64,000 nt of DNA from Gamsiella multidivaricata. Taxonomy: Eukaryota; Mortierellomycota; Mortierellomycetes; Mortierellales; Mortierellaceae. The stretch spans positions 62,001 through 126,000 of the forward strand of contig NW_026251798.1 in NCBI RefSeq assembly GCF_025024155.1, read 5' to 3'. Within the stretch, counting starts at the first letter, position 1, and the number at the start of each line of letters is the position of its first letter. A program made the translations under genes and the position numbers. The notes below the pieces were generated by a model. That model did not search any database. It saw only the letters and a program-made list of their open reading frames with translations, and had not been told where the DNA came from. This document shows, one piece after another, positions 23,334 to 36,315 of this stretch.

Positions 23334-24709
23334 CGTGCAGGAAGGGGCGGCGACCAGCCGCTGAAGAAACGAGGGGAGAGAAAGCTGCTGTTAACGAGAA
23401 GAATAGGGTGAACAAAAGGGGGCTGCTTCATAAGAAAAAGAAGGCAGGCAGGCCAGCTAGAGGGCTAGCAGGGTAGGAAAGTTTGTGCGGGTTGAAAGGA
23501 AAAGAAAGAAGAAAAAGCCGCTTGGGCTTGATGCCGATCCCATTCCCTACAAGTCGTTGCTTCGCTATTTGGCCCTTTTGTTCTCATGTCATGTGGCCCG
23601 TTGGCACTGCCGTGAGTGGGTGGGTGGGGGGTAGCACTCAGGCCGCTAGTCACTCGTTCTCTCTACATTATGTCAATATGTCCATATGTCCATGCCATGC
23701 TGCTTCGCAATGTCCTTATGCATCAGTACCACCTCGTAGTATGTTACACTATGCTTAACCACTGCGCCGATTACAAAATGGCAAAATGAGTAAGGTAACA
23801 TGGCAATGCTGATGACACCATGGTTCACTTTGAATAACGAACAGGGCAAGGTAATTGGAATCGCAGCCGTTGGGCAGCTGAAGGGGACAGCGTGAAAGAC
23901 ATCCGCGTCTGCACTGAAAGCTACCTTCCTTGTCCGGCATTGATCTACCTGTCCACTATGATCAATTCGATCTGTCCTGAAACAGACACACACGCACCGT
24001 AAATCTGGTTGCATGACGCGTTGAAAGATACTTTCCTAGAAATGTAATAGTTGACGCGTGGATTTGAAACCCAGCCCAAGGGGGCGGGAGCCACCCAGTA
24101 GGATCATGGAAGCCATAATAAACGCGCGCCTGCTGCTTACCCCATACTCATACCTATACCCAAACGCGCGCATGCACGTTCACAAACAGATAAGATACAC
24201 GTACACTCCAGGAAAGACAGAAGACTACTATGCAGACAATATATACTATAGCACAGAGGAACATTTTTTCTTTTTGTTTTTGAGCCGTGGAGATGGTGAG
24301 CAAGAGACAAAGAAAGAAAAAGAGCCGGAGACGCAAACCAGGAGACAGACAGCGAGGCCTCTGAGGAGACATAGCGAGAAGGGAATAGGAACAATGCTCA
24401 TGGACCTGCCTGCGTTCTCAGTCGCTGTGCTCGCAATCTATTTTGGTGTCCTTTTTATTATGCGGTGAGGACCCGCGCGTAATGCACTCTAAACGGTGTA
24501 CGGGGCATTGGGTCTATAGCCACGGATAGCTAATGCATGGTTGCGTCCCTTGCTTCTGCAAACCCTTCCTTTCCTCATCTCCCTTTTCCCTTTCCTTTTT
24601 CATTCGTCTTTCAGCTGAGTTGTCATCATCTTGGTCTCTACCCATCAATTATTCATTCCGCAACTCTCGCTTTATTTTACTATTCCGCTTTCCAGCTAGA
24701 TATCCCATC
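23334..24709. other. Divergent intergenic region between the TCP11 and septin genes
   Basis: Nearly 1.4 kb with no gene I can support. The septin-proximal part (24545-24700) is rich in CT and probably holds promoter and leader. Open frames near 23673-24014 and 24058-24468 have no recognisable composition or motif. Confidence 0.5.
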
Positions 24710-26889
24710 ATGGCTCACGTAAGAACGCAAATGTAACAAGACCAAAGTAAATGAGGTCTCAATGATTTACTCAAGCTCCTCATTTGAATTTCATAACAGC
24801 GAATCGGCCGCAGAAAGAATGTCAAGAAGGGATTTCAGTTTACCCTTATGGTTGTCGGTAAGGTGCACAAAATGCCTTGTTTACTAGCTCAAACGATATG
24901 TGGTGTAAGCAACTGCTACGCTCTGTTGGTTCATTCAACTCACAACAATCTGAATCATCCGGCGGCGAACAATGAATAGGTGCATCAGGTCTCGGGCGCA
25001 CGACCTTTATCAACACGCTGTGCGATGCCGATGTTGTTCCCAAGCGAGAATGCGATGAGCCAGAGATGGCCCATATCGAGGAAGGCATCAAGATCAAGCC
25101 CTACACTGTCGGTACGTTGAAATGGTATCAAGGACATGCTAATGGCTCTGTGCAACCTATTCACTCATTCATTCTCTGCCTCGCACACGACTCAACAAAA
25201 TAGAGCTCGACGAGGACGGTGTCAAGATCTCATTGACTATTGTCGATACTCCAGGGTTCGGAGACATGATCGACAACGAGTACTGGTAAGCAAGCAACCC
25301 AAGCAGGCGATAAGTCAAACTGTGTTGGATAGAGGACGAGCTGTTGTGCACTGCAGCACTAAGTGTGGTTGTTCACAACGGTACCAGCTAGATAGTCCTT
25401 CCTGTCCTCGCTGTCGGCGGTGATGGTGGCAGTGGTTTTTTTTTGTCGTCTTCAAAACAATATGACAATGCGTGGTGGAAGTATGAATCACACTCTGACC
25501 GATAGATTTCTTGCTCCTGTGGCGTCCTGGCATTGATATTAGCTTCCAAGAGATCCTTGGATACCTTGAAAGACAGTACGATGACATCTTGTCGGAAGAG
25601 TCCAGGATCAAGCGTAATCCACGTTTTCGTGATAACCGCGTCCATGCGCTTCTCTATTTTATTGCTCCTACTGGTCACAGGTAATATTTTAAGCTACGTC
25701 CTGGATATCCTTGACGGAAGGTATTTGAGTAATGCTGGCTAATGAGGTTTTTTTTTTTTTTTTTTTTTTCACCAGTCTGCGAGAGATTGATATCGAGTTA
25801 ATGAAACGTCTGAGTCCCAGAATCAATGTGATCCCCGTTGTTGGCAAGGCCGATACGCTCACGCCGAGCGAGTTGGCAGATTTCAAAAAAAGGGTACGTT
25901 TGATGAGAGTGCTTAGATTTTGTGACGAAAATATCAAGCTAAGGCAGCTACCCTAACTAGACTATGTTCACTGTCTCTTTTGTATCCCTTCTCAATGGCA
26001 ATATCGAAACGCGCATCAACAGATCATGGAAGATATTGAACACTACAACATCCCAATTTATAATTTCCCTTATGATCCTGAGGAGGACGATGAGGAGACT
26101 GTAGAGGAAAACAGCGAACTCCGATCTTTGCTTCCATTCGCGTTGATCGGCTGCGAGGAAGAGATCGAAGTAAATGGTCGTAAGGTTCGGGCCCGCCAGT
26201 ATCCATGGGGTGTCGTTGAAGTCGACAACTCGCAGCATTGTGACTTTGCAAAGCTCAGATTCGCGTTGCTCAGGTAAGCGCAGGACAAAAAAAAAAGTGC
26301 TCTTGCCGTGTCTTGCTTTGCCTGCTTTTTCGTCTATAATTTCACATCTAATGATAATGTGCTTGGTCCTACTGTTTATTGGTTATTATAGCTCGCATCT
26401 GCAGGATCTTAAAGAGATCACTCATGACTACCTCTACGAGAACTATCGTACCGAGAAGCTGTCGCGTGTTGAGGATGAGTCGGAGTAGGTAAACTACCAC
26501 AATCAACGACCACGATTTGTCGCATCCTCAGCAGCCTTTAGAAATACCTGCTGTTATTTTCTTTGCGTATTAAAGGAAATGAATATCTGTCATTTTTGAA
26601 CGATCAGAGGACGCAAACGATTTTTTTTTTTGTTTTTTGTTTTTTGTTTTTGCTGATGGTCTACCACTCTTTTTTTTCTTGTTCGCAATGCTTTATGGTT
26701 ATTTCTTGAAGGAGCGAGTCCGTTCTTGAAGAGAAGCATGCAAGGCTGAGAGAGGAGCACACGCGGAAGGAGGAAGAAAAGTTGCGCGAGGTCGAGCAGA
26801 AGGTGCAGCGGGGACTGAAGACGAAGCAACAAGAGTTATGGGTAAAAGAGCAGCAGCTCCAGAGTCTTGTATTTGGCCAAGCTCAATGA
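24710..26889 (+). CDS. Septin, probably Cdc11 class
   Basis: This is a filament-forming GTP-binding protein of the septin ring and cortical scaffold. Nine exons give 352 residues: 24710-24718, 24800-24857, 24980-25111, 25204-25285, 25543-25680, 25776-25893, 26023-26273, 26392-26484 and 26712-26889. The P-loop is GASGLGRTTF, with Arg where most septins have Lys; this is typical of Cdc11/AspA-type septins, hence the class call. The switch motif is DTPGFGD and the base-recognition motif is GKADTLT. The septin unique element region includes GVVEVDNSQHCDF and ENYRTEKLSR. The last exon, reached across a 227-bp intron through a GTAGGT donor, encodes a short charged coiled coil (LREEHTRKEEEKLREVEQK). 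Without that splice the protein would stop at 26488 and lack the coil. Confidence 0.92.
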
Positions 26890-27182
26890 TAACGGGGCAT
26901 TTAAGGCAGTCTGGATTGATGAGTTTTAAAGAGCTATTCAGGAGCGTCCACGCCACGTTAATCAGTGTCAATGTCCCTTTCCATTTTACTTCGGCATCTG
27001 TATCGTTTTACCCGCACGTTAATACCGACTCTATAAAGCTCCTCACGCAGTATTTTTGCCTGAAACTGTATACATAGTTTGCTGTGAACAGTTCATAGAC
27101 ATTTCATGCTTTGCATCACAAAAATACAATATCCTTTGTTACATTCTTTTATTGCAGTACCTGCGAGATGGGAAAAGGTACG

Positions 27183-28148
27183 TTAAATGATTGATAAGGT
27201 AGGAAGATGCGGCCGAATCTTTGGGAACAGCTTGTACGCGTTTTTTGTCGTTTGATTAATCTACAAAAAAAAAAAAAAAGGCAGATGGCATAGGTAGAGC
27301 ATTTTAGATCAACGCGCAACAAAGCATTTGCATTCGCCAATGCAAAATCAATAGCTTACCACAGTCTCCAGATCCACGTTCTTGATGCGTGCGATCTCCT
27401 GCGCCGCGTAACAAAGATTCGAGGGTACGTTGCTCACGCCCTTCTCTGGTCCCAGACATGGTGTATCGGATTCGAGCAACATCAACTCCAATGGCACCTC
27501 CTCGACCAGCACCTGCTGCTGTGGCGTCCTGACTACACTAGTCGGTATCGAGAAGTAATATCCCAATGCCAACCCTCTCCGTACATACTTCAATTGCCCG
27601 TCGAATGCGTGCAGAACTACGTCCTTGGCATCGAGTTCTTCCAACAATGTGATCGCATGATGCCCTGCACTTCTTGAATGCACATTCAGCGGGAGATGGT
27701 TCTGGATCGCAAACCGGACCTGGCGCGCAAAGACTTTACGCTGTTCCGTCTTGACGTCCTCTTGAGTCTTTAGTCGTATCTGGTTGTTGTGTGGGGAGTT
27801 GAGGACCGGGAGTGTAAAATCGAGCCCAACCTCGCCGATACCGACAAGGCGCGAGATATTATCCTGCATGAATTCAAAGACGCCCTCGAGGTCGGACTCG
27901 AGTACGGATCGGACACCGATGGTTGCGCCGTCAGCATCGCGGAGGGGCTGTGCTGGGTGCAGACCCGCGCAGGGAAAGAGGAAGTTGGGGTGTTGAACCG
28001 ATAGGCGGACGATATGGCGGGCGTCGACGAGGGTTTCGGAGACGGAGAGAATTGAGGTCAGACCGGCGGCTTTGGCGCGTTGGAATAAGGGGGCGATGGA
28101 TTCTGTGGGGATGGTGGGAGGGTATATGTGAGCGTGGCAGTCGATCAT
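27183..28148 (-). CDS. TatD-family metal-dependent hydrolase (TATDN3-like)
   Basis: This is a member of the TatD amidohydrolase superfamily, enzymes with metal-dependent nuclease activity in characterised members. Exons are 28148-27360 and 27260-27183, giving 288 residues. Metal-site motifs are visible: DCHAHIY at the N-terminus, GEVGLDFT for the bridging acid, LNVHSRSAGHHA, VVLHAFDG and the C-terminal LLESDTPCLGPEKG. The VHSRSAG and DTPCLGPEK sequences resemble human TATDN3 more than TATDN1. The short second exon supplies NAYKLFPKIRPHL, the usual last helix. The true substrate is not known. Confidence 0.92.
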
Positions 28149-29182
28149 GGTGAAGAGGAGGTTGAGAATGATGAATGAAAGGAGCGAGGGATGAAGGCTG
28201 AAGGCGATCTTTCAAGGATGGAGGTGGAGAAATAAAATGATGTGACTGGAGTTCAGAACGTGCATGTCAACTCTTCGTCGCCTTGTACGCTCACTCTTAC
28301 GCTCGCTCACTTGCTGGTTCTTCGTCCCAAGTCCTTAAAATGTAAGAGGGAGAAGGGGGTAAGAGGCCACGAACCTACTTCTCTATGTGTCTACCACACA
28401 TCAACCTTTTAATTACCGTACGCTGAGTAATTCAAACACGCTTTGAATGTTTATCGCAACACGTCAATTGGGCCGTGGGAAAGTACTCCGCAAACTATGT
28501 TCGCATGCCAGTGGCATGTGGCCATTGGATCATTGTTCTTTTCTCAATGCAAATTGGAAAAACATGTACCAGATATCGAAGTATGGCAACAGGCGAATCA
28601 GGCCAATTGTTCGCATGCTGCTTGCTGGTCCTTTGCTGGGCGCCCTATTGGTAGTATAGTCTCGATAGCGCTGGAGCATATATTCGATTCCCCTTCTTCC
28701 GTTTTCCTCTTACTGGTTCTGCAGAAACCCGGGTACAATCGTACTACGCTTCACGTCCTCACCCTCAGCAAACTGTACGTCTTTGTCGTAAGATCGAAGG
28801 ATAAGCAGGAAACCCCCTTTTTATCTGACTTGAGCCTTGCTTTTCGCTGCATGCAGTAGAATAATACGTGCTCATGCCGTAGGTATGCTGTATGCTGCGC
28901 CACATACATGATGTGCTCTGACCGTCAGGCATCCAGGGCAAACTGAGGTTGAGACCATTCAAATCACCTGACACTAACGCGCTTGGAAGTTCAACATCAT
29001 CTCGCCTCGGCGCAAGCGGTCCTTTCATCACCTCGCCTTACTCTCATCCTCGTCTTTGCCTGTCATCTTCGCTACTCTACCCCCGCTACCCTTGCGCACG
29101 TCCTTCACTGTCAACCCACCCGAGTGTCACTCGTGAAACCGTCGCTCCATCACCTTTCAGACCCACACACACTTTGGTCACC
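28149..29182. other. Divergent intergenic region between the TatD and SEC27 genes
   Basis: About 1 kb between the two start codons, presumably containing both promoters. The SEC27-proximal 200 bp are rich in CT and CA. An open frame at 28443-28859 shows no protein-like features I recognise. Confidence 0.5.
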
Positions 29183-32100
29183 ATGGTAAAGCCTGATCTT
29201 TTTTGTCGCCCACTACATGTAGAATAATCACCCAGTTTGCAGCGCGGAGGAATGCAATCCGTTATTATAATTAAATTTGCAAGGCATATAACCGCGTTCG
29301 TTTTTCCCGTTTATTTATGAATTGTGGTTGTTACTAGGGTATGAAACTGGAAATCAAGGTACGTCGACTTTTACATCCTTGCAGCATCCATAGGCAACTA
29401 TTAGATATGGGTCAAAGCATGGCTTTCGTTTCCAGGCCATCATTCAGTATCAGGAAATACATAATAATCGCGCACTTGTTGTGGTTGTCCCCTAACGCAA
29501 ACGAGACCTATGTGGATTATTGTGCCTTTTAGAAAAAGATGATGGCTCACTCGGAGCGAGTAAAGTCCATGGACTTTCATCCGACCGAGCCATGGTTGCT
29601 TGCCAGCTTGTACGATGGCCATGCTTACATCTGGAACTATGAGACTCAGGTACGTCGCTATGGCTTAACGAATCTATGCTATTGCTGGGTCAAGGAAAGC
29701 GGACTGATACAATCGAATGAACTATATACGTGTCAATACAAATAGGCCTTAGTCAAGACCTTCGAAGTCTCGGATCAGCCAGGTACGGAAGAAAAGACGT
29801 TTCTATATAAACCAATTGAGGGACGACAGATAGAACGTAACATCATTGCTTGAGCTGCAGCAACGTATCACTAAAACTGACGTTGCGATATCTCATCTAC
29901 TAATAGTCCGCGCCGCCAAATTCATCGCCCGAAAGAACTATGTGATTGCTGGATCGGACGACATGCAGCTTCGCGTATTTAACTATAACACGCACGAAAA
30001 GGTCCACAGCTGGGACGCCCACAACGACTACGTTCGGTGCATCGCTGTCCATCCTACTCAACCATACGTTCTCTCTGGCTCGGACGATATGACGATTCGC
30101 CTGTGGGACTGGGAAAAGAACTGGAGGTGCATGCAGGTGAGAACGCGCTGCCTCTTTTTATGGATCGCCATTCATGAAAGGGCGCTGATCTCACTAGGCC
30201 ACGGATTCATTTGTTGAATATATAGACATTCGAAGGCCACACGTACTTTGTGATGTGCATTACGATCAACCCCAAGGACACCAATACCTTTGCATCGGCC
30301 TGCGTCGACGGATCAGTCAAAATCTGGTCACTTGGATCAAGCGTCGCCAACTTCACTTTGGATGGGCATGAGAAGGGCGTGAACTGGGTTGATTATTACC
30401 ACGGCGCGGAAAAGCCCTATCTGATCACGGCCGGAGACGACTCTCTTGTCAAGGTGTGGGACTATCAGAACAAAACTTGCGTTCAGACATTGGAGGGCCA
30501 TACCCAGAACGCGACCTTTGCTGTTTTCCATCCGGAGCTACCCATCATCATTTCGGGTAGCGAGGATGGCTCGGTCAAAATCTGGCATGCCAACACTTAT
30601 CGGTTGGAGAACACCCTGAACTATGGACTCAACCGCGCCTGGACTATTGCCTACAGTCGCTCTTCCAACGACGTCGGCCTGGGATTCGATTTAGGATCTG
30701 TTGTCATTAAGGTAAGGAGAATAAACGCGGACGCTTCAATAGAAAGAATTGATATTGAATCGCGCCAAATACTAAAAGAATTCATTGTATTGTTCAACAC
30801 TAGTTGGGACGTGAGGAACCAACTGTGAGCATGGACAGCGGAGGGAAAATCATCTGGGCCAAGCACAGTGATATTCAAACAGCTAATGTGAAGGCCAGCA
30901 TTGGTGAGTGTGCTGAGTTCCAGAAAGAAAAAGAAAAGTTTTGTCCGCAGAATGATTTGTCTCAATACTGATAATATGTCATTCAAATACCCATGTTTTT
31001 TTATTAGGCGACGAAATTAAGGATGGAGATCGTATTCTATGCGCGGCCAAGGATCTCGGAAGCTGCGAAATCTATCCTCAAACATTGCAGCATAGTCCCA
31101 ATGGTCGATTTGTCGTTGTCTGTGGCGATGGTGAATACATCATCTACACGGCCCTCGCCTGGAGAAACAAGAGCTTCGGACATGCACTGGAATTTGTTTG
31201 GGCATTGGATTCGAACGAGTATGCCGTCCGCGAATCAACATCCAAGGTCAAGCTGTTTAAAAACTTCAAGGAGAAGCCTAACCTGATCCGTCTCAACTAC
31301 TCTGCAGAGGGCATCTTTGGCGGAACGCTACTCGGAGTGAGGAGTGCCAGTTTTCTAAACCTGTACGATTGGGAGACTGGAAATACCGTTCGTCGCATTG
31401 ACTGCGAGCCCCAGAATGTTTACTGGTCTGAGACAGGAGATTTGATGACAATTGCGTGCAAAGACAGTTTTTACGTTCTGCGCTACAACCGTGAGGCGTA
31501 TTCTCAATTTGTAGAGGCTGGAGGTCAAGTTGGCGAGGAAGGAGTGGAGGAAGCCCTGGAGTTTGTCATAGAGATTCCGGAGACTGTTCAGACGGGAAGC
31601 TGGGTCGGAGACTGCTTCATCTACACCAACACGTCCAACCGACTGAACTATCTGGTCGGTGGTCAGACGCAAACGATCGCACATTTCGACAGCGCTCACT
31701 ATCTCCTTGGCTACATCCCACGCGACAACCGACTCTACCTTGTGGACAAGGATGTGAATGTGATTAGTTACGCCATCTCATTGTCGGTGATCGAGTACCA
31801 GACAGCAGTTCTCCGAGGCGATATGGACACTGCAGCGGTCCTGCTGCCTCGTGTGCCTCACGATCAACACAATAGGATTGCAAGGTTCTTGGAGGCTCAG
31901 GAACACAAAGACCTTGCACTCGAGATCTCGACGGATCAGGACCACAAGTTCGATCTGGCGATTCAGCTTGAGAGACTGGATCTTGCTGCTGCGATTGCTA
32001 GAGAGGCGGATTCGGAGCCTAAGTGGAAGATGCTCGGCGATTGTGCGATGGATAAGTGGCGCATCAACCTGGCAGAGGAGTGCTTTGTTCATGCGGCGGA

Positions 32101-33208
32101 TTTGAGCGGACTTTTGCTGATTTATACGTCGAGTGGAAATGCCGTGGGAATGAAGCGGTTGGCAGAGATGGCCAAGTCAGCTGGAAAGAGCAATATTGCG
32201 TTTGCTTGTTATCTCAGTTTGGGTGAGATCGAAGGTTGCATCGACATCCTGATTGAGACCGAGCGGATCCCAGAAGCGGCTCTGTTGGCCAGGACATATC
32301 TTCCAAGGTAAGAAAACAATGTTTGTTTGTGCGCGATTGTTAAGGTGATTATGTGTTCTTGTACTGACTATGTTCTTCTCTGCTGCAACACAGTGCTGTG
32401 CCTCGTATTCTCAAGCAGTGGAAAGAGTCGCTTGTGGCAGCTGGCAGGACCAAGACTGCAGAAGCGCTCGCGGACCCAACAGAGTATGAGGACCTGTTTC
32501 CGGATTTGCAATACGGTCTTCAGGCTGAGGAAGCCATCAAGGCGGCGAGAGTGGTCCCTGTCCCAGCTAGCTCCTACCCTCAATGGAAGGAGCATCAATA
32601 CCGCGACATTATCAGTGGTAAGTACACTTCCTCTGTATTTCTTTTCCAACTGTTATCGACCCACTGCTGTTGAAGTTGTCTAACAGGATTGCTCCTTCCT
32701 CTGTTGATTGCAAGAATAGATTTCAAGTCTGGACATGGATTAATGGGATTTTCAGCACCAGCAGAGGAGCACATCTTTGTGGAATCTCATGGCAGTAGCA
32801 ACAGTCCAACGCAGACGCACTCGACAGACCTGTCTTCATCATCGCCTCGCTTTGTGAACGGAAGTGTCAACGGCAGTGTGAATGACGATATCTCTGCACC
32901 AAGACCTTATCCATCTCTGGTGGAGGAGCGCTTGGATACCATCAGCGACAACATGAGCTACATGTCGCTGGAGGTCAACACCACCGGGACCGGATCCGTT
33001 AGGGTAAGTGCTAGTGATTTTTCAAGGTGGACGAGCGCGGATTCGTTCACTGTTGTCACAAGTGTTAACCGTTTTATTTGGACATGCTGTGTAGGGCGAT
33101 TTTGACTTTGATGACACATCAAGCTTGGTGACCTCGGACCATGACCGGATTGTGATGCAAGAGATGAATGCGGCCAAGGAAGAGAACGCCTATGAGAGCC
33201 TGATTTAA
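29183..33208 (+). CDS. SEC27: Coatomer (COPI) subunit beta-prime
   Basis: This is a subunit of the COPI vesicle coat, which returns proteins from Golgi to ER; its propellers bind dilysine cargo signals. Eleven exons give 971 residues: 29183-29185, 29338-29358, 29533-29649, 29746-29782, 29907-30136, 30226-30711, 30804-30903, 31008-32307, 32394-32617, 32720-33003 and 33095-33208. The product begins [20 protein letters not shown], then [22 protein letters not shown]40 repeats follow ([38 protein letters not shown]). A second propeller and alpha-solenoid end with WKESL and an acidic tail DFDFDD. The first exon is the bare ATG, and the next holds only seven codons. A Ser/Asn-rich insert near residues 870-900 looks lineage-specific. 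Confidence 0.97.
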
Positions 33209-33494
33209 AGAAGCGGACGCAGAGATAGAAAAGCTATGGGTTGTGAGAAACAGAGAAGTAATATACAATATAAGAAAAAAGCCAGTAAGAGATTGTTATT
33301 CATCTTGCATTCTCCATTGAAGAAATGAGCCCTAGATGTTTGAGCTCTGATCCTTTGTACGACCAAGAAGGTTTGAATTGCATTTATGAGCTTTCTCTAG
33401 GTTGATCCTGAGGGCAGACATTGACCGGGTCAAGGAACGGAGGCAAAGAGAGAGAGACGAAGAAGGCAAAAAAAAAACGCGGGTACACGCGTAC

Positions 33495-33517
33495 ACAAAC
33501 AAACAAACAAACAAAAC
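33495..33517. repeat. (CAAA)n microsatellite
   Basis: About five units of CAAA in the SEC27-downstream region. Confidence 0.85.
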
Positions 33518-33892
33518 CTGGTGGAACGATAATGATGCCATTCCCGCGAGCATCCCTAGGATGGATGGAATGATATGGACTGTGAAGGAGAGTGGAAGGC
33601 GGGAGGAGAGCCTTTAAGACATCGATGGATAGAGTGAAGGGAAAAGGCACGACGCGCTAATCAATGAGTAGTGACGCATTAATGTATGTCGATTTAGATA
33701 CAGGTTGAGAAGTAATACTTGTGTCCAGCAGGACAACCGATTCCTTTCAGCGAATCAGGGGAGGCATGTTCAGTTTGGTGGCAATTGTGTGCCTGGACGG
33801 GAAAAAAGGGCAAGAAAGACGAATGGATGGACAGAGAGAGATGGGGGGCAAGCAATACGTCATTCTGTCCATGGACATGGGCAAGAAAGAAA

Positions 33893-33925
33893 GAAAGAAA
33901 TAAAGAGAGAAAGAAAGAAAGAAAG
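33893..33925. repeat. (AAAG)n imperfect microsatellite
   Basis: A purine tract of AAAG units with a small interruption, about 700 bp upstream of the ADF-H/PH gene. Confidence 0.85.
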
Positions 33926-34156
33926 ATTCCCTGTTTCTGCTGCACCTTGAGAGTACTTAGGAGAGTGACAGTTGCTGGCCTGTATTGTAGTTGAGCCCAA
34001 TGCAATGTGGCTCTCTCCTTCATTCGGGACTATATAGCGAAAAAGATGCTACAGTGCAAAGTCTAATCGTCAGCCAGCTCACAGGCAGCGTAAGTAATCC
34101 TACAGCACACCGCACCAGTCTACCCGCGAAGAGAGTAGGCTGCTTGCTGTAGCTCC

Positions 34157-34196
34157 CATTCGTTCATTCGTTCATTCGTTCATTCGTTCATTCGTT
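34157..34196. repeat. Five perfect copies of CATTCGTT
   Basis: An exact 8-bp unit repeated five times, about 430 bp upstream of the ADF-H/PH start codon. The unit length and purity suggest slippage rather than a protein-binding array. Confidence 0.9.
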
Positions 34197-34628
34197 CTCG
34201 CCTCATCTCAATTCTCATCCCTCTCATTACCTCTTTTCTCCCTTCTTCTCCTCTCTTTTCTTCTCTTCTCTCTTTCTTTCTTCTCTCAAATTCCCTTCCG
34301 TCCCCCCTGGCATTTAATTAATTATTATCCCCTGTCCCCCTCGGCTACATATACCCCTCCTCAAACATATCCCTCAGCCGTTACGATTCTTCGTCTATTC
34401 CTCGTCTCATACATTCATAACCTGTAACGTCTTTCTCTTTCCTCCCTTCCTCCCTCCCTCCCCATTCCAATGCCCTGAGTGCGTATATACCTGAGTGATT
34501 AAACGATTTTGCTGACCAAGACTTCCTCCCTTCCTCTTCTTTCACCCTTCTCCTCCATACAATCAATATACTTCCAAACTGCTTTCTTCCTCACTTGAAG
34601 AAAAGCACCATCGCAATAACTATTCAAC

Positions 34629-36315
34629 ATGTCCTGCGACTTGACTGATCCCGCTATCCTCGAGGCCTACAATGAGATTGTCAGTGGCACTCCTACCAAC
34701 TGGTAACACAAACAAATTCCATTCATTATGTTTTGTTTCCATGGATTCTCCTGGACACCGCTTGGAGCGTCCCTTGCCGCGACATAAAGAAAGACCTCCT
34801 TACACCTTAGCTTCCTTCTCTTCTTCCTTCAGGCTAATCCTTGGATACCATGACACAAGGGACAAGATCTCGCTTTACTCCAAGGGTTCAGGCGGACTCG
34901 AGGAACTCAAGGCCAACTTGAAGGAAGAAGTCCTTTATGGCTTTGTTCGCATTGAGGACCGATTCGCTCTCCTAGCTTATGTCTCCGAGCAAGTCAGGTA
35001 CGGTATCCGCAGCGCGTTTTTTTTTTTTTTTTTCTGTTGCTGCCTGGCAGTTTAGTGTAGAAGTTGGGATGCCATCTTTATTCTATTTGATTGCGTTTGA
35101 ATGTCCGCTGGGTAATTTTCTAACATGAGGTGACCGGAACAATTGTCTGTGCAACGATGATGGAGCGGAAGAGAAGACAGCTGGACAAGGAGGCAAAAAA
35201 GCTGCTCTACGAATAATTTGTCTTTCAAACAACAATTGGCTGCTCACATCTGTCCATCTTACTTTTGACGCTATAAACATGCGTTGCGCCATAACTATTA
35301 CCAACCTGCATCCATGGACAACTGCACCAGTGGTCTTCGTCGCGGTAAGCAACAGCATTCATCGCTTGACAAGATGTGCTTAGCGCACCGCAATTGCTAG
35401 CATAACTCTTTTTTTTTGTGCCTCCTTCCCTATCCCTGCTAATGTTATTTTCTTGTAATCTCCCGATGTGACACAAAATTAGCGCGCGCATTGGTCCATG
35501 GAAAAGCTGTGGGCGCCCTGTTCAAGAGCAGCCATGTCCAGATCAACTCATCCAGTCTCGCAGAGCTTACCGAGGACAAGGTCCGCGCGCGTCTCGGACT
35601 GGTGGATGGACCACTCACACCAGAACCCTTGGGCTCGCCTGAGATTCCCTCCTCTCCAGCACCTGTCCCTGCCCCTCGTCCTACCACGCCTATCTCCCCT
35701 GCGACTCCTTCTGCAGTTCAAGAGGTCTCGAGCCCTGTACGTGCAGCGTCGCCTGGCATGTCCACACCTCGCACGGAGCGCCAGCTCGAGATCGAAGCAG
35801 CCGAGCGTAAGGCTCGCGAGGAGATGGAGCGTCAGAAACAGTCCGAGATTGCCAAGCGTCAGAGAGAGACACAGGAGCGTGAAGCGCGTGAACAGGAGCT
35901 CCAGGCACAGAAGCAAGCCTCGGAGCTGGAGCGTCGTCGCAAGGAGGAATCGGACCGGATTGCACGTGAGGCCATGAAGAAGCAGCTGATCGAGATGGAA
36001 CGACTCCGTGGGTCGGGTCTCTCGGGATATATCACGATCCAGAGCTCTGGGTCGCCGTACTGGAGACGTCGGTTCTATGTGATGCGAGGACAGATTGTGG
36101 CCTTTTACAGGGATGAGAATGATCGACAACCGGTGTCGGAGATGCGGCTAGGTGGACGGGTCACCAACATTGAGGACGCGTCGTTGGACTGCCTGATCCC
36201 CAACTCTTTCCGAGTGGATCTGTATATGGGCGAATCACATCTCTTCTTTAGCGACACCTCCAAGGATAAGGAGTTCGCCATTGCTGGGTTCATGAAGTGC
36301 AACGAATCTGCTTAA
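34629..36315 (+). CDS. ADF-H (coactosin-like) plus PH domain protein
   Basis: This is a probable actin-binding cortical protein. Exons are 34629-34702, 34833-34997, 35331-35344 and 35483-36315, giving 361 residues. Residues 1-135 resemble the ADF-homology fold of coactosin: DPAILEAYNEIVSGTPTNW, YGFVRIEDRFALLAYVSEQV, SGLRRARALVHGKAVGALF and SSHVQINSSSLAEL. A Pro/Ser-rich linker follows, then a long charged helix (QREREARE-type repeats, about 205-265). The C-terminal 100 residues look like a PH domain (GYITIQSSGSPYWRRRFYVM, ending with Phe and Lys pairs). Exon 3 is a 14-nt microexon coding for the conserved SGLRR; without it the frame does not close. The combination suggests linking actin to membrane lipids; that role is inference. 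Confidence 0.85.

Larger units (their letters stand above)
33209..34628. other. Intergenic region rich in simple repeats
   Basis: About 1.4 kb between SEC27 and the ADF-H/PH gene. It contains CAAA, AAAG and CATTCGTT tandem repeats and then a long pyrimidine-rich stretch (34197-34570) leading to the downstream start codon. I see no gene. Confidence 0.6.

Noticed and set aside
24058..24468. 136-codon open frame on the plus strand
   Set aside because: No protein-like composition, no splice partners and no recognisable motif; probably chance.
28443..28859. 138-codon open frame on the plus strand
   Set aside because: Irregular composition and no homology I recognise; sits between two divergent promoters.
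34157..34196. CRISPR-like array
   Set aside because: Repeats are contiguous 8-mers without spacers; a eukaryotic microsatellite.
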